The position numbers were made by a program, and so were the translations under genes. A stretch of DNA of 64,000 bases from Doris montereyensis (taxonomy: Eukaryota; Mollusca; Gastropoda; Nudibranchia; Dorididae), in contig JAXRKP010001468.1 of assembly GCA_037039925.1 (NCBI GenBank), forward strand, positions 35,001 through 99,000, given 5' to 3'. Below the pieces are notes generated by a model, which worked only from the letters and a program-made list of their open reading frames with translations, did no database searches and had not been told where the DNA came from. Below are positions 1 through 15,200 of this stretch, in pieces. Each line of letters begins with the position of its first letter. The stretch's first letter is position 1.

Positions 1-480
1 TGTTGTTCAAGCAGCATTTGCTTTGTATCAATATGCTTTGTATCAATATGCTTTTGTATCAATATGCTTTGTATCAATATGCTTTGTATCAATATGCTTT
101 GTATCAATATGCTTTTGTATTTGTATCAATATGCTTTGTATCAATATGCTTTGTATCAATACTATTTGAGTACAATAATGTATAGTTTGTTGTTCAAGCA
201 GCATTTGCTTTGTATCAATATGCTTTGTATCAATACTATTTGAGTACAATAATGTATAGTTTGTTGTTCAAGCAGCATTTGCAATTTGCTTTGTATCAAT
301 AAGCAGCATTTGCTTTGTATCAATAAGCAGCATTTGCTTTGTATCAATAAGCAGCATTTGCTTTGTATCAATAAGCAGCATTTGCTTTGTATCAATAAGC
401 AGCATTTGCTTTGTATCAATAAGCAGCATTTGCTTTTGTATCAATGCATTTTGCTTTGTATCAATAAGCAGCATTTGCTC
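1..480. repeat. Tandem array, 15-bp and 24-bp units
   Basis: The basic unit TGCTTTGTATCAATA (15 bp) repeats at the left. From about 290 it becomes a 24-bp unit formed by adding AGCAGCATT to the same core. A longer block containing TATTTGAGTACAATAATG is itself duplicated at about 165-200 and 232-265. The array runs off the left edge of the window. Confidence 0.95.
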
Positions 481-805
481 CACCTTTTTTGAACTTTCCT
501 GTTCATTGTATTCCTATGCGATGTGCTGGAAATAACATTGAAACTATGTAGGAAAAAAGACAAAACAAATAGGAAAGAATTTCAGCTATAGCAGAGCCTG
601 CAACACTAATGGACAAGTAAAGAGGTCAGCATCATCGCCAAGCTGAAATTGTACAACGTCTAATTAATTCCATCTAACTTTTCCACGAGTGGGAAGAAAA
701 CAGGAAAGACACAGACATTGGAGAAACAATCTTTTTCCCAATGCTTCTCCCCGTCTCTTGTGTGATTCTTTAATTGACATTTTCTCCGTGTACCATAATA
801 TGCAG
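481..805. other. Single-copy stretch, no gene seen
   Basis: AT-rich sequence between two arrays. I see no coding frame, splice-bounded exon or RNA gene in it. Confidence 0.6.
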
Positions 806-1136
806 TGACATTCGATGTTGAAAAACAAAGAAGATGTTGTGGCAAACGACATTCGATGTTGAAAAACAAAGAAGATGTTGTGGCAAACGACATTCGATGT
901 TGAAAAACAAAGAAGATGTTGTGGCAAACGACATTCGATGTTGAAAAACAAAGAAGATGTTGTGGCAAACGACATTCGATGTTGAAAAACAAAGAAGATG
1001 TTGTGGCAAACGACATTCGATGTTGAAAAACAAAGAAGATGTTGTGGCAAACGACATTCGATGTTGAAAAACAAAGAAGATGTTGTGGCAAACGACATTC
1101 GATGTTGAAAAACAAAGAAGATGTTGTGGCAAACGA
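806..1136. repeat. 41-bp tandem array, about 8 near-identical copies
   Basis: Unit of 41 bp containing CGACATTCGATGTTG followed by AAAAACAAAGAAGATG and TTGTGGCAAA. I could see no differences between internal copies, unlike the diverged arrays nearby. This suggests recent expansion or homogenisation. Confidence 0.95.
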
Positions 1137-1432
1137 ACGGCAACATGGAACGGTAGAACATCAGACCGGCATGGAAACAAACTGAAATAAAAAGATCGTC
1201 ACTGGTGATTCTTGTGGCCGACGTTTACTAGTTCCTTACGCTATATCATGTTCCTTACGCTATATCATGTTCCTTACAATACAAATTCATGTCCAGCACC
1301 ATAATGAGCTACTGCGCCATGTCACTGCTTCTTACCTCTTATAACTCCTGAATATCTCCGGTAATGATACTATTAGTAGTTCAATCAATTGTTCCAAAAA
1401 TGACAAGAAAATCTACAAAACAAACTAATGGC

Positions 1433-2503
1433 ATATGCTCTGCAATGTGAAAACCAACTTATGACATATACTATATAATGTGAAAACCAACTAATGGCAT
1501 ATACTCTACAATGTGAAACGAGCTAATGACATATACTCTACAATGTGAAAACCAACTAATGACATATACTCTACAATGTGAAACCAACTAATGACATATA
1601 CTCTACAATGTGAAAACTAACTAATGACATACACTATACAATGTGAAAACCAACTTATGACATATACTATGAAATGTGAAAACAAACTAATGGCATATAC
1701 TCTACAATGTGAAAACCAACTAATGACATATACTCTACAATGTGAAAACCAACTAATGACACATACTATACAATAAAAACCCAACTAATGACATATACTC
1801 TACAATGTGAAACCAACTAATGACATATACTCTACAATGTGAAAACCAACTAATGACATATACTCTACAATGTGAAAACCAATTAATGACATACACTATA
1901 CAATATGAAAACCAACTATTGACATACACTATACAATGTGAAAACCAACTAATGGCATATACTATACAATGAAAACCAACTAATGACATATACTCTACAA
2001 TGTGAAAACCAACTAATGGCATATACTCTACAATGTGAAAACCAACTAATGACATATACTCTACAATGTGAAAACCAATTAATGACATACACTATACAAT
2101 ATGAAAACCAACTATTGACATACACTATACAATGTGAAAACCAACTAATGCATATACTATACAATGTGAAAACCAACTAATGACATATACTCTACAATGT
2201 GAAAACCAACTAATGACATATGCTTTACAATGTGAAAACCAACTAATGACATATACTATACAATGTGACAACCAACTAATGGCATATACTCTACAATGTG
2301 ACAACCAAGCAATGACATATACTATACAATGTGACAACCAACTAATGGCATAAACTCTACAATGTGAAAACCAACTAATGACATATACTATACAATGTGA
2401 CAACCAACTAATGGCATATACTCTACAATGTGACAACCAAGCAATGACATATACTATACAATGTGACAACCAACTAATGGCATAAACTCTACAATGTGAA
2501 AAC
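1433..2503. repeat. 33-bp tandem array with higher-order structure
   Basis: Unit of about 33 bp, built from CTAATGACATATACTCTAC and AATGTGAAAACCAA, roughly 32 copies. Variants (GGCATA/GACATA, CTATAC/CTCTAC, GTGACAACC/GTGAAAACC) recur in order. A 132-bp (4 x 33) block is duplicated at about 2301 and 2433, and a block of about 196 bp at about 1881 and 2077. Because 33 is divisible by three, open frames on both strands are a by-product. Confidence 0.95.
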
Positions 2504-3016
2504 CAACACAAACAAAAGCATCACTAAACACCTTCACCAACAGACCAGTGTTAATAAACACAATTGAAAATAGCAATGAATGTTGCTGCATTTGACCACA
2601 AACACACACACACACACACATACACACACATCGACACAAATGCACATAAAAAACACACAAAACCAAACTTTCAATTAATTTATATGCTTAACATTAGTTT
2701 CAAAGATGTCAAAAAAAGATGCAAGGAAAAACCCCAGCCAATTAGAATAAATAATAAAAAAGCGTAACACAATATCAAAACCAGCCAAACTTATATTATC
2801 GTTATTTGGAGTAAAAAACCACACAAACGGATGATTGCAATGTCGTGACACACATTAATATTGTCAACGATGAAAAGGTAGACCTAAGAGAAGAACAGGT
2901 AAATAAACTAAGGTTTCTATGGCACACCTTTTGGGAGAAGAACCAGTGGAAGGAACCTACATTGCCTTCAGTGAAGCCGTCTTAAGAAATATATACAATA
3001 CGGGAAAATATACGTA

Positions 3017-3017
<1 letters not shown>
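2504..3017. other. Single-copy stretch with short (CA)n
   Basis: Contains a (CA)n run near 2600-2635 and otherwise AT-rich sequence with no recognisable gene. Confidence 0.6.

Positions 3018-3088
<71 letters not shown>
3018..3088. repeat. (TA)n microsatellite
   Basis: Uninterrupted TA dinucleotide run of about 70 bp directly preceding the large CA-rich minisatellite. Confidence 0.98.
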
Positions 3089-3090
<2 letters not shown>

Positions 3091-6000
3091 CAAACCACAC
3101 ACACACACACACACACATACCTACATTTACACCTGCATCCACACACACACACACACACACTTATACCCATATCCACACACACCCACACATATCTACATCC
3201 ACACACAAACACATACATCCACACAAACACACCTACATCCACACACACACGTATACCTACAACCACACACAAACACACACATACCTACATCCACACACAC
3301 AAACACACACATACCTACAACCACACACACAAACACACACATACCTACATCCACACACACAAACACACACATACCTACAACCACACACACAAACACACAC
3401 ATACCTACAACCACACACACAAACACACACATACCTACATCCACACACACAAACACACACATACCTACAACCACACACACAAAACACACATACCTACAAC
3501 CACACACACAAACACACACATACCTACATCCACACACACACATACCTACATTCACACACACACACACATACCTACATCCACACACACACACATACCTACA
3601 TCCACACCAACACATACCTACATCCACACACACACACATACCTACATCCACACACACATACCTAAATCCACACACACACACATACCTACATTCACACACA
3701 CACATCTACATCCACACACACACACATACCTACATCCACACACACACATACCTACATCCAAAGACACACACATACCTACATCAACACACACATACCTACA
3801 TCCACACCCATACATACCTACATCCACACACACACATACCTACATCCACACACACACACATACTCACATCCACACACACACACACATATCTACATCCATA
3901 CACACACATACCTACAACCACAGACACATACCTACATCACACACACACATACCTACATTCACAGACACATACCTACATCCACACACACACATATCTACAT
4001 CCACACACACACACACACCTACATCCACACACACACACATACCTACATCACACACACCACACCTACATCCACACACACACATACCTACATCCACACACAC
4101 ACACACATACCTACATCACCACACACACACACACACACATACACCTACATCCACACACACATACCTACATCCACACACACACATACATCTACACACACAC
4201 ACACACCTACATCCACACAAACACACACCTACATCGACACACACACACATACCTACATCCACACACACACACACACCTATACCTACATCAACACACACAC
4301 ACACACACCTACATCCACACACACACACCCACCACATCCACACACACACACACATACCTACATACACACACACACACACACCTACATCCACACACACACA
4401 CACATACCTACATCCACACATACACACACCTACATCCACACACACACACACACACTACATCCACACACACACACACACCTATACCACATCCACACACACA
4501 CACATACCTACATCCACACACACCTACATCCATACACACATACATACATCCACACACACACATACATACATCCACACACACACACACACATACCTACATT
4601 CACACACACACATACCTACATCCACACACACATACATACATCCACACACACACATACCTACACCACACACACACACACCTACATCCACACACACACATAC
4701 CTACATCCACACACACATACCTACATCCACACACATACACATCCACCACACATACATACACACACACACATACCTACATCCACACACACACACACATACC
4801 TACATCACACACACACACATACCTACATCCACACACACATACCTACATCCACACACATATACCTACATCCACACACACACATACCTACATCCACACATAC
4901 ACACATACCTACATCCACACACATACTACATCCACACACACCACATACACACACATGCCTACACACACACACACATACCTACATCTAGACACACTACATC
5001 TACACATACACATCTACCTACATCTACACACACACACACATACATCTACACACACACATCCTACATCCACACACACACACACACACATACATACACTACA
5101 TCCACACACACACACACCACATCCACACACACACATACCTACACACACACACATACCTACATCCACACACCACATACCTACATCCACACACACACACATA
5201 CCTACATCCACACACACACACATACATCCACACAGACACACACACCTACATCACACACACACACATACCTACATCCACACACACACATACATATCCACAT
5301 CCACACACACACACATATATCCCACACACACATGCACCTACATCACACATACACACATACCTACACACATCCACACACACACATACACATCCACACACAC
5401 ATACCTACATCACCACACACACACATACCTACATCACACACACACATACCACACACACACACATACCTACATCACACACACACACATACCTACATCTACA
5501 CACACACACACACCTACATCCACCACACATACCACATCCACACACACACATATCTACATCCACACACACACACACACACCTACATCCACACACACACACA
5601 TACCTACATCCACACACACACACATACCTGCATCCACACATCACACACATACCTACATCCACACACACACACACACACATACCTACATCCACACACACAC
5701 ACACATACCTACATCACACACACACACACATACCTACATCCACACACACACACACACATACCTACATCACACACACACACATACCTACATCCACACACAC
5801 ACACATACCACATCCACACACACACACACACCTACATCCACACACACACACACATACCTACATCCACACACACACACACACCTACATCCACATACACATA
5901 CATACCTACATCCACACACACACACACATACCTACATTGACACATACTCACACATACCACACACATCTACATTACACACACACACACACATACCTACATC

Positions 6001-6247
6001 CACACACACACATACCACATCCACACACACACACATACCTACATCACAGTACCTACATCCACACACACACACATACCTACATCCACACACACACACACAC
6101 ATACCTACATACACACACACACACATATACCTACATCCACACACACACACATACCTACATTCACACACACACTACACACACACACACACATACCTACATC
6201 CACACACACACTTACCTACTTCCACACACACACACACATACCTACAT

Positions 6248-6285
<38 letters not shown>

Positions 6286-9200
6286 CTACATCCACATACA
6301 CACACATACCTACATCCACACACACACACATACCTACATCAACACACACACACATACCTACACACACACACACACACACATACCTACATCCACACACACA
6401 CATACCTACGTCCACACACACACACACATACCTACATCCACACATACCTACATCCACACACACACACATACCTACATCACACACACACACACACTACCAC
6501 ATCCATACACACACATACCTACATCACACACACACACACACATACCTACATCCAGTCACACACATACCACATTACACACCTTCATCCACACACACATACA
6601 CTACATCCACACACACCTACATCCAAACACACACATACCTACACACACAAACACACACATACCTACATCCACACACACACACATCCACACACACACATAC
6701 CTACATCCACACACACACATACCTACATCCACACACACACATACCTACATCCACACACACACACCACATCCACATCCACACACACACACATACCTACATC
6801 CACGCACACACACGTACACATACCTACATCCACACACACACACACACATACCTACATCCACACACACACACATACTACCTACATCCACACACACACACAT
6901 ACCCACATCACACACACACATACCTACATCCACACACACACATACCTACATCCACACACACACACATACCTACATTCACACAAACACACATACCTACATC
7001 CACACACACACACATACTCTACATCCACACACACATATTTACATTACACACACATACCTACATGCACACACAGATACCTACATCCACACACACATACCTA
7101 CATCCACACACACACATACCTACATCCACACATCACACACACAAACATACCTACATCCACACACACATACCTACATCCACACACACACATACCTACATCC
7201 ACACACACACACACACACACCTACATCCACACACACACATACCTACATCCACACACACATACCTACATCCACACACACACATACCTACATCCACACACAC
7301 ATACCTACATCCACACACACATCACCTACATCCACACACACACATACCTACATCACACACACATACCTACATCCACACACACATACCTACATCCACACAC
7401 ACACACATACCTACATCACACACACACACATACCTACATCCACACACACACACACATACCTACATCACACACACACACATACCTACATCCACACACACAC
7501 ACATACATCCACACACACACATACCTACATCCACACACACACACACCTACATCCACACACACACACATACCTACATCCACACACACATACCTACATCCAC
7601 ACACACATACACTACATCCACACACATACCTAGATCCACACACACATACCTACATCCACACACACATACCTACATCCACACACACACACATACCTACATC
7701 ACACACACACATACATACCTACATCCACACACACATACCTACATCCACACACATATACCTACATCACACACACACATACCTACATCCACACACACACATA
7801 CCTACATCCACACACATACCTACATCCACACACACATACCTACATCTACACACACATGCCTACATCTACACACACACATACCTACATCTAGACACACATG
7901 CCTACATCTACACACATACCTACATGCTACACACACACATACCTACATCTACACACACACATACTACATCCACACACACATACCTACATCCACACACAAA
8001 TACCGACATCCACACACACACATACCTACATCCACACACACACACATACCTACATCCACAGACACACATACCTACATCACACACACACACACATACCTAC
8101 ATCCACACACACACATACCTACATCCACACAGACACACACATACCTACATCCACACACACACACATACCTACATCCACACAGACACACACACATACTTTT
8201 ACATCCACACACACACACATACCTACATCCACACACACACACATACGTACATCCACACACACACACATACCTACATCCACACACACACACACCTCCATCC
8301 ACACATACACACATACCTACACACATATACGTACATCAACACACACACACACCTACATCACACACACATACCTACATCCACACACACACACATACCTACA
8401 TCCACACACACTCATACCTACATCCACACACACACATACCTACATCCACACACACACACATACCTACATCCACACACACACACACATACCTACATCCACA
8501 CACTGACACATACCTACATCCACACACACATACCTACATCCACACACACACATATCTACATCCACACACACACGCACACACACCTACATCCACACATACA
8601 CACACATACCTACATCCACACACACACACACATACCTGCATCCACACATACACACACATACCTACATCCACACACACACACACACACATACCTACATCCA
8701 CACACACACACACATACCTACATCCACACACACACACATACCTACATCCACACATACACACACATACCTACATCCACACACACACACACATACCTACATC
8801 CACACACACACACACATACCTACATCCACACATACACACACACCTACATCCACACACACACACATACCTACATCCACACACACACACACACATAGCTACA
8901 TCCACACATACACATACATACCTACATCCACACACACACACACATACCTACATCGACACATACACACATACCTACACACACATACGTACATCCACACACA
9001 CACACACACCTAAATCCACACACACACACACACACACCTACATCCACACACACACACCTACATCCACACACACACACACAAACACCTACATGCTCACACA
9101 CACACACACCTACATCACACACACACACACACCTACATCCACACACACACACACACACACACTACATCCACACACACACACACACACCTACATCCACACA

Positions 9201-9328
9201 CACACACACAAACACCTACATGCTCACACACACACACACACACATCTACATCCACACACACACACACACACACACGTACATCGACACACACACACACACA
9301 CACACACCTACATGCTCACATACACGTA
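3089..9328. repeat. 6.2-kb CA-rich minisatellite
   Basis: Units of about 20-40 bp alternate a (CA)n run of variable length with the conserved word TACCTACATCC. Local variants include CAACC, CATCA, CTACATGCTC and an AAAC-containing sub-block at about 3255-3535. The plus strand rarely spells a stop codon, so it carries open frames of about 890 codons (4955-7633) and 1,140 codons (5937-9356) rich in Thr, His, Tyr and Pro. These are consequences of composition, not genes. The minus strand gives Cys/Val-rich frames. Confidence 0.98.
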
Positions 9329-9485
9329 TAATAGTAAGTACGTGCATGTGCGATAACCAGACGAAGAGATAGGTGGGTGGGTAGATAGATAGATAAATAG
9401 ATAGATAAAAAGGTAGATATATATGTCGATAATAAGATTGATAACTAATTAAATAGACACGTAATAGATAAATGAAATGGTGTGG

Positions 9486-9621
<136 letters not shown>

Positions 9622-9764
9622 GCGTATAATGGCAAGTTGTTTTTGGTAAGAACGTAAATCAATCGACTATAGATCAAAGTATGAGAAAAGCATACTACAC
9701 AGGTAAATAATACAGGTACATGTATGGATTGCAAAAGCACGACACATGCACTTGTTCACCGTGA

Positions 9765-10050
9765 AGCCCACAAGAACAAGAACACACGTCTACGTCTACA
9801 ATGAAAACCACAAAGAACAAGAACACACGTCTACATCTACAATGAAACCCAGAAAGAACAAGAACACACGTCTACATCTACAATGAAACCCACAAAGAAC
9901 AAGAACAGCCGTCTACATCTACAATGAAACCCACAAAGAACAAGAACACACGTCTACATCTACAATGAAACCCTCAAAGAACAAGAACACACGTCTACAT
10001 CTACAATGAAAACCACAAAGAACAAGAACACACGGCTACATCTACAATGA
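9765..10050. repeat. 41-bp tandem array, about 7 copies
   Basis: Unit of 41 bp with AAGAACAAGAACACACG, TCTACATCTACAATG and AAACCCAC or AAAACCAC. Copies differ at a few positions only. It is unrelated in sequence to the other 41-bp array at 806-1136. Confidence 0.93.
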
Positions 10051-10138
10051 AAACCAAAGCCAATCGACATTTTACCTCCAGATAGAGACGCTGGTGAGAC
10101 GACACTGAAAGATGAAAACATGACTGAGATGTTGGCTT

Positions 10139-10262
10139 TATAAAGAGCTGCCTATTCAACTGTGACCTGCGATCATGTCACTTTCACAGTGACTGTCGGA
10201 GCTCTTGTGTGTTTCCAGCTTCCTGCTACCCCTTAGAAGCCGCCATGGTCAGTAGTCCAGGG
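10139..10262 (+). promoter_or_regulatory. Possible core promoter and tiny first exon
   Basis: TATAAA lies at 10139-10144 and is followed about 30 bp later by the initiator-like TTCAACT. An ATG at 10245 sits in an ideal Kozak context (GCCGCCATGG). The frame codes Met-Val-Ser-Ser-Pro and reaches a donor-like GGTAAA at 10262. This combination is what a short first coding exon would look like, but I find no partner exon downstream, where an array begins within 60 bp. A chance arrangement remains likely. Confidence 0.2.
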
Positions 10263-10316
10263 TAAATCAGACTTTTGGTGGGGTTTTTTATAGCTTTTCT
10301 CGAGTTGGCAATTAGC

Positions 10317-10625
10317 ACATCACTGAACAACTTGGTATATTGTTTTCATCACTGAATAATTTGGTATATTGTTTTCATCACTGACTAACTTGGTATAGAA
10401 TAACTTGGTATAGAACAACTTGGTATATTTTTTCATCACTGAATAACTTGGTATAGAATAACTTGGTATAGAACAACTTGGTATAGAACAACTTGGTATA
10501 GAATAACTTGGTATAGAACAACTTGGTATAGACAACTTGGTATAGAACAACTTGGTATAGAACAACTTGGTAACAACTTGGTATAGAACAACTTGGTATA
10601 GAACAACTTGGTATATTGTTTTCAT
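10317..10625. repeat. 15-bp tandem array with longer variants
   Basis: Unit ACTTGGTATAGAACA (15 bp). Some copies are interrupted by TATTGTTTTCATCACTGA, which also brackets both ends of the array. Confidence 0.93.
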
Positions 10626-11116
10626 CACTGAGCGGACCAAGCCTACATCGTAGTCGTAGTCACAGTCAGCTTTCATAGAAATCAAATGTTTATGTCATAA
10701 AGTACTACGAAATTGGTGATCACACAAGACAGTGTGGAGATCTCCCTTTTTGAACTTCGGTATCTGTTACATAATGATAAACATTACAACACATGTACGG
10801 ATAATTCCAAACGACTTACTACATGAGTGTACCATTAGTGTTCTACATTAGTGCCAGATTCAACTAGACCCTTCACTTCCCCTACAAGGCGTTTTAACAG
10901 TCTGTGTTAGTTTACTGATAAAATACACGGCGCCTGTTAATTAAATCGTGGCCCTTGTTGTTCTACGATACGCCACGAAAACAAAATAGATGTTGGCAGG
11001 GACGTGAATAAACGTTTTGGATTAACCTCGTTTGGAATCAACCACGAGGAAATTTTACTCCTTATCCAACGTAAAAACAAACCCAACAACAACAAAAACC
11101 AAACCCAATACCAAAT
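10626..11116. other. Single-copy stretch, no gene seen
   Basis: No supported exon or RNA gene. The right part grades into the adjoining 48-bp array through diverged copies. Confidence 0.55.
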
Positions 11117-11827
11117 AGAAAAGAAAAGCCTCACTTCATGACAAAAGCAAAGCCAATACCAAATAAAAAGAAAGGCCTCACCTCATGACAAGAGCAAAGC
11201 CAATACTAAATAGAAAAGAAAGGCCTCACCTCATGACAAGAGCAAAGCCAATACCAAATAGAAAAGAAAGGCCTCACCTCATGACAAGAGCAAAGCCAAT
11301 ACCAAATAGAAAAGAAAGGCCTCACCTCATGACAAGAGCAAAGCCAATACCAAATAGAAAAGAAAGAACTCACCTCATGACAAGAGCAAAGCCAATACCA
11401 AATAGAAAAGAAAGACCTCACCTCATGACAAGAGCAAAGCCAATACCAAATAGAAAAGAAAGGCCTCACCTCATGACAAGAGCAAAGCCAATACCAAATA
11501 GAAAAGAAAGGCCTCACCTCATGACAAGAGCAAAGCCAATACCAAATAGAAAAGAAAGGCCTCACCTCATGACAAAAGCAAAGCCAATACCAAATAGAAA
11601 AGAAAGGCCTCACCTCATGACAAGAGCAAAGCCAATACCAAATAGAAAAGAAAGGCCTCACCTCATGACAGAGCAAAGCCAATACCAAATAGAAAAGAAA
11701 GGCCTCACCTCATGACAAGAGCAAAGCCAATACCAAATAGAAAAGAAAGGCCTCACCTCATGACAAGAGCAAAGCCAATACCAAATAGAAAAAAGAAAGG
11801 CCTCACCTCATGACAAGAGCAAAACCA
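11117..11827. repeat. 48-bp tandem array, about 15 copies
   Basis: Unit of 48 bp with CCTCACCTCATGACAAGAGC, AAAGCCAATACC and AAATAGAAAAGAAAGG. Copies are almost identical, with single-base variants and one 1-bp deletion near 11670. The unit is divisible by three, so a repetitive open frame (11185-11715) exists on the plus strand and another on the minus strand. Confidence 0.96.
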
Positions 11828-12240
11828 AATGAAATCGCAATAAGCCCTCCCCCCCCAAAAAAAAAATGTTTAAAAAAAGGAAAAACCTCTAAGTACAGAG
11901 CTTCTTACTTTCCAACTATGGACATGGAGACATGCGTTCATTGTGTATTTGCATCGTTTGCAATGCGGCTACGTCTACATGAGGATGCAAGCACTGAATG
12001 TCATAGCAGACTTTGATAGCGAAACGTTTCATAATCACCGAGCTCCATGGAGATTTTATGACATGGACCAACGGCTAACGTAGCTATGGGACAGATGCGA
12101 CAATAAAATTGAAAACACATTCGTATTCCAATAAAATTGAAAACACATTAACGGAAGGAAATCACATGCACTTGTACTGGTGTGTAAATGAAATCAAATG
12201 CAAATCCACTAGTTTGTACAGGAAATCACATGCAGAAAGC
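11828..12240. other. Single-copy stretch, no gene seen
   Basis: Includes short C and A homopolymers near 11850 and a duplicated AAAATTGAAAACACATT near 12103-12150. No coding evidence. Confidence 0.55.
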
Positions 12241-15200
12241 AGGAATCAAACAAACATGTTTACAAACCGACAACAGGAATCAAACTACACATGTTTACAA
12301 ACTGCTAAAAACAGGAATCAAACTACACATTTTTACAAACTGCTAAAAACAGGAATCAAACTACACATGTTTACAAACTGCTAAAAACAGGAATCAAACT
12401 ACACATGTTTACAAACTGCTAAAAACAGGAATCAAACTACACATGTTTACAAAATGCTGAAAATAGGAATCAAACTACACATGTTTACAAACTGCTAAAA
12501 ACAGAAATCAAACTACACATGTTTACAAACTGCTAAAAACAGGAATCAAATTACACATGTTTACAAACTGCTAAAAACAGGAATCAAACTACACATGTTT
12601 ACAAAATACTAAAAACAGGAATCAAAATACACATGTTTACAAACTGCTAAAAACTGGAATCAAATTACACATGTTTACAAAATACTGAAAATAGGAATAA
12701 AACTACATCTGTTTACAAATTGCGAACAGGAATCAAACTACACATGTTTACAAACTGCTAAAAACTGGAATCAAATTACACATGTTTATAAAATGCTGAA
12801 AACAGGAATCAAACTACACATGTTTACAAACTGCTAAAAACAGGAATCAAACTACACATGTTTACAAACTGCTAAAAACAGGAATCGAACTACACATGTT
12901 TACAAACTGCCAACAGGAATCAAACTACACATGTTTACAAACTGCCAACAGGAATCAAACTACACATGTTTACAAACTGCTAAAACTGGAATCAAACTAC
13001 ACATATTTACAAACTGCCAACAGGAATCAAACTACACATGTTTACAAACTGCTAAAAACTGGAATCAAACTACACATGTTTACAAACTGCCAACAGGAAT
13101 CAAACTACACATGTTTACAAACTGCTAAAAACAGGAATCAAACTACACATGTTTATAAACTGCCAACATGAATCAAACTACACATGTTTACAAACTGCTA
13201 AAAACAGGTATCAAACTACACATGTTTAAAAACTGCTAAAATCAGGAATCAAACTACACATGTTTAAAAACTGCTAAAAACAGGAATCAAACTACACATG
13301 TTTACAAAATACTAAAAACATGAATCAAACTACACATGTTTACAAACTGCTAAAAACAGGAATCAAACTACACATGTTTACAAACTGCTAAAAACAGGAA
13401 TCGAACTACACATGTTTACAAACTGCCAACATGAATCAAACTACATCTGTTTACAAACTGCCAACAGGAATCAAACTACACATGTTTACAAACTGCCAAC
13501 AGGAATCAAACTACACATGTTTACAAACTGCCAACAGGAATCAAACTACACATGTTTACAAACTGCTAAAAACAGGAATCAAACTACACATGTCTACAAA
13601 CTGCCAACAGGAATCAAACTACACATGTTTATAAACTGCTAAAAACAGGAATCAAACTACACATGTTTACAAACTGCGAACAGGAATCAAACTACACATG
13701 TTTACAAAATGCTAAAAACTGGAATCAAACTACACATGTTTACAAACTGCCAACAGGAATCAAACTACATCTGTTTACAAACTGCCAACAGGAATCAAAC
13801 TACACATGTTTACAAACTGCTAAAAACAGGAATCAAACTACACATGTTTACAAACTGACAACATAGATCAAACTACACATGTTTACAAACTGCTAAAAAC
13901 AGAAATCAAACTACACATGTTTAAAAACTGCTAAAAACAGAAATCAAACTACACATGTTTACAAACTGCTAAAAACAGGAATCAAACTACACGTGTTTAC
14001 AAACTGCTAAAAACAGGAATCAAACTACACATGTTTACAAAATGCTGAAAATAGAATCAAACTACATCTGTTTACAAACTGCCAACAGGAATCAAACTAC
14101 ACATGTTTACAAAATGCTAAAAACAGGAATCAAACTACACATGTTTAGAAACTGCTAAAAAGAGGAATCAAACTACACATGTTGACAAACTGCTAAAAAC
14201 AGGAATCAAACTACACATGTTTACAAACTGCTAAAAAACAGGAATCAAACTACACATGTTTAAAAACTGCTAAAAACAGGAATCAAACTACATATGTTTA
14301 CAAACTGCTAAAAACAGGAATCAAACTACACATGTTTACAAACTGCTAAAAACAGGAATCAAACTACACATTTTTACAAACTGCTGAAAACAGGAATCAA
14401 ACTACACATGTTTACAAACTGCTAAAAACTGGAATCAAATTACACATGTTTACAAAATGCTGAATATAGGAATAAAACTACATCTGTTTACACACTGCCA
14501 ACAGAATCAAACTACACATGTTTACAAACTGCTAAAACTGAATCAAATTACACATGTTTACAAAATGCTGAAAACAGGAATCAAACTACATATGTTTACA
14601 AGCTGCCAACAGGAATCAAACTACACATGTTTACAAACTGCTAAAAACTGGAATCAAACTACACATGTTTACAAACTGCCAACAGGAATCAAACTACATC
14701 TGTTTACAAACTGCCAACAGGAATCAAACTACACATGTTTACAAACTGCTAAAACAGGAATCAAACTACACATGTTTACAAACTGCTAAAAACTGGAATC
14801 AAACTACACATGTTTACAAACTGCCAACAGGAATCAAACTACACATGTTTACAAACTGCTAAAAACTGGAATCAAACTACACATGTTTACAAACTGCCAA
14901 CAGGAATCAAACTACACATGTTTACAAACTGCTAAAAACAGGAATCAAACTACACATGTTTACAAACTGCTAAAAACAGAAATCAAACTACACATGTTTA
15001 CAAAATGCTAAAAACAGGAATCAAACTACACATGTTTACAAATTGCTAAAAACAGGAATCAAACTAAAAACACATACACATTTTAAAAACTGCTAAAAAC
15101 AGGAATCAAACTACACATGTTTACAAACTGCTAAAACAGGAATCAAACTAACATGTTTACAAACTGCTAAAAACAGGAATCAAACTACACATGTTTACAA

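Noticed and set aside
4955..9356. Very long plus-strand open frames (Thr/His/Tyr/Pro repeats)
   Set aside because: They follow exactly the CA minisatellite and result from its lack of stop codons; frames overlap each other and unit lengths vary without regard to threes.
11117..11827. CRISPR-like array appearance (48-bp periodic repeats)
   Set aside because: Units are directly adjoining with no unique spacers, and the genome is eukaryotic; it is a minisatellite.
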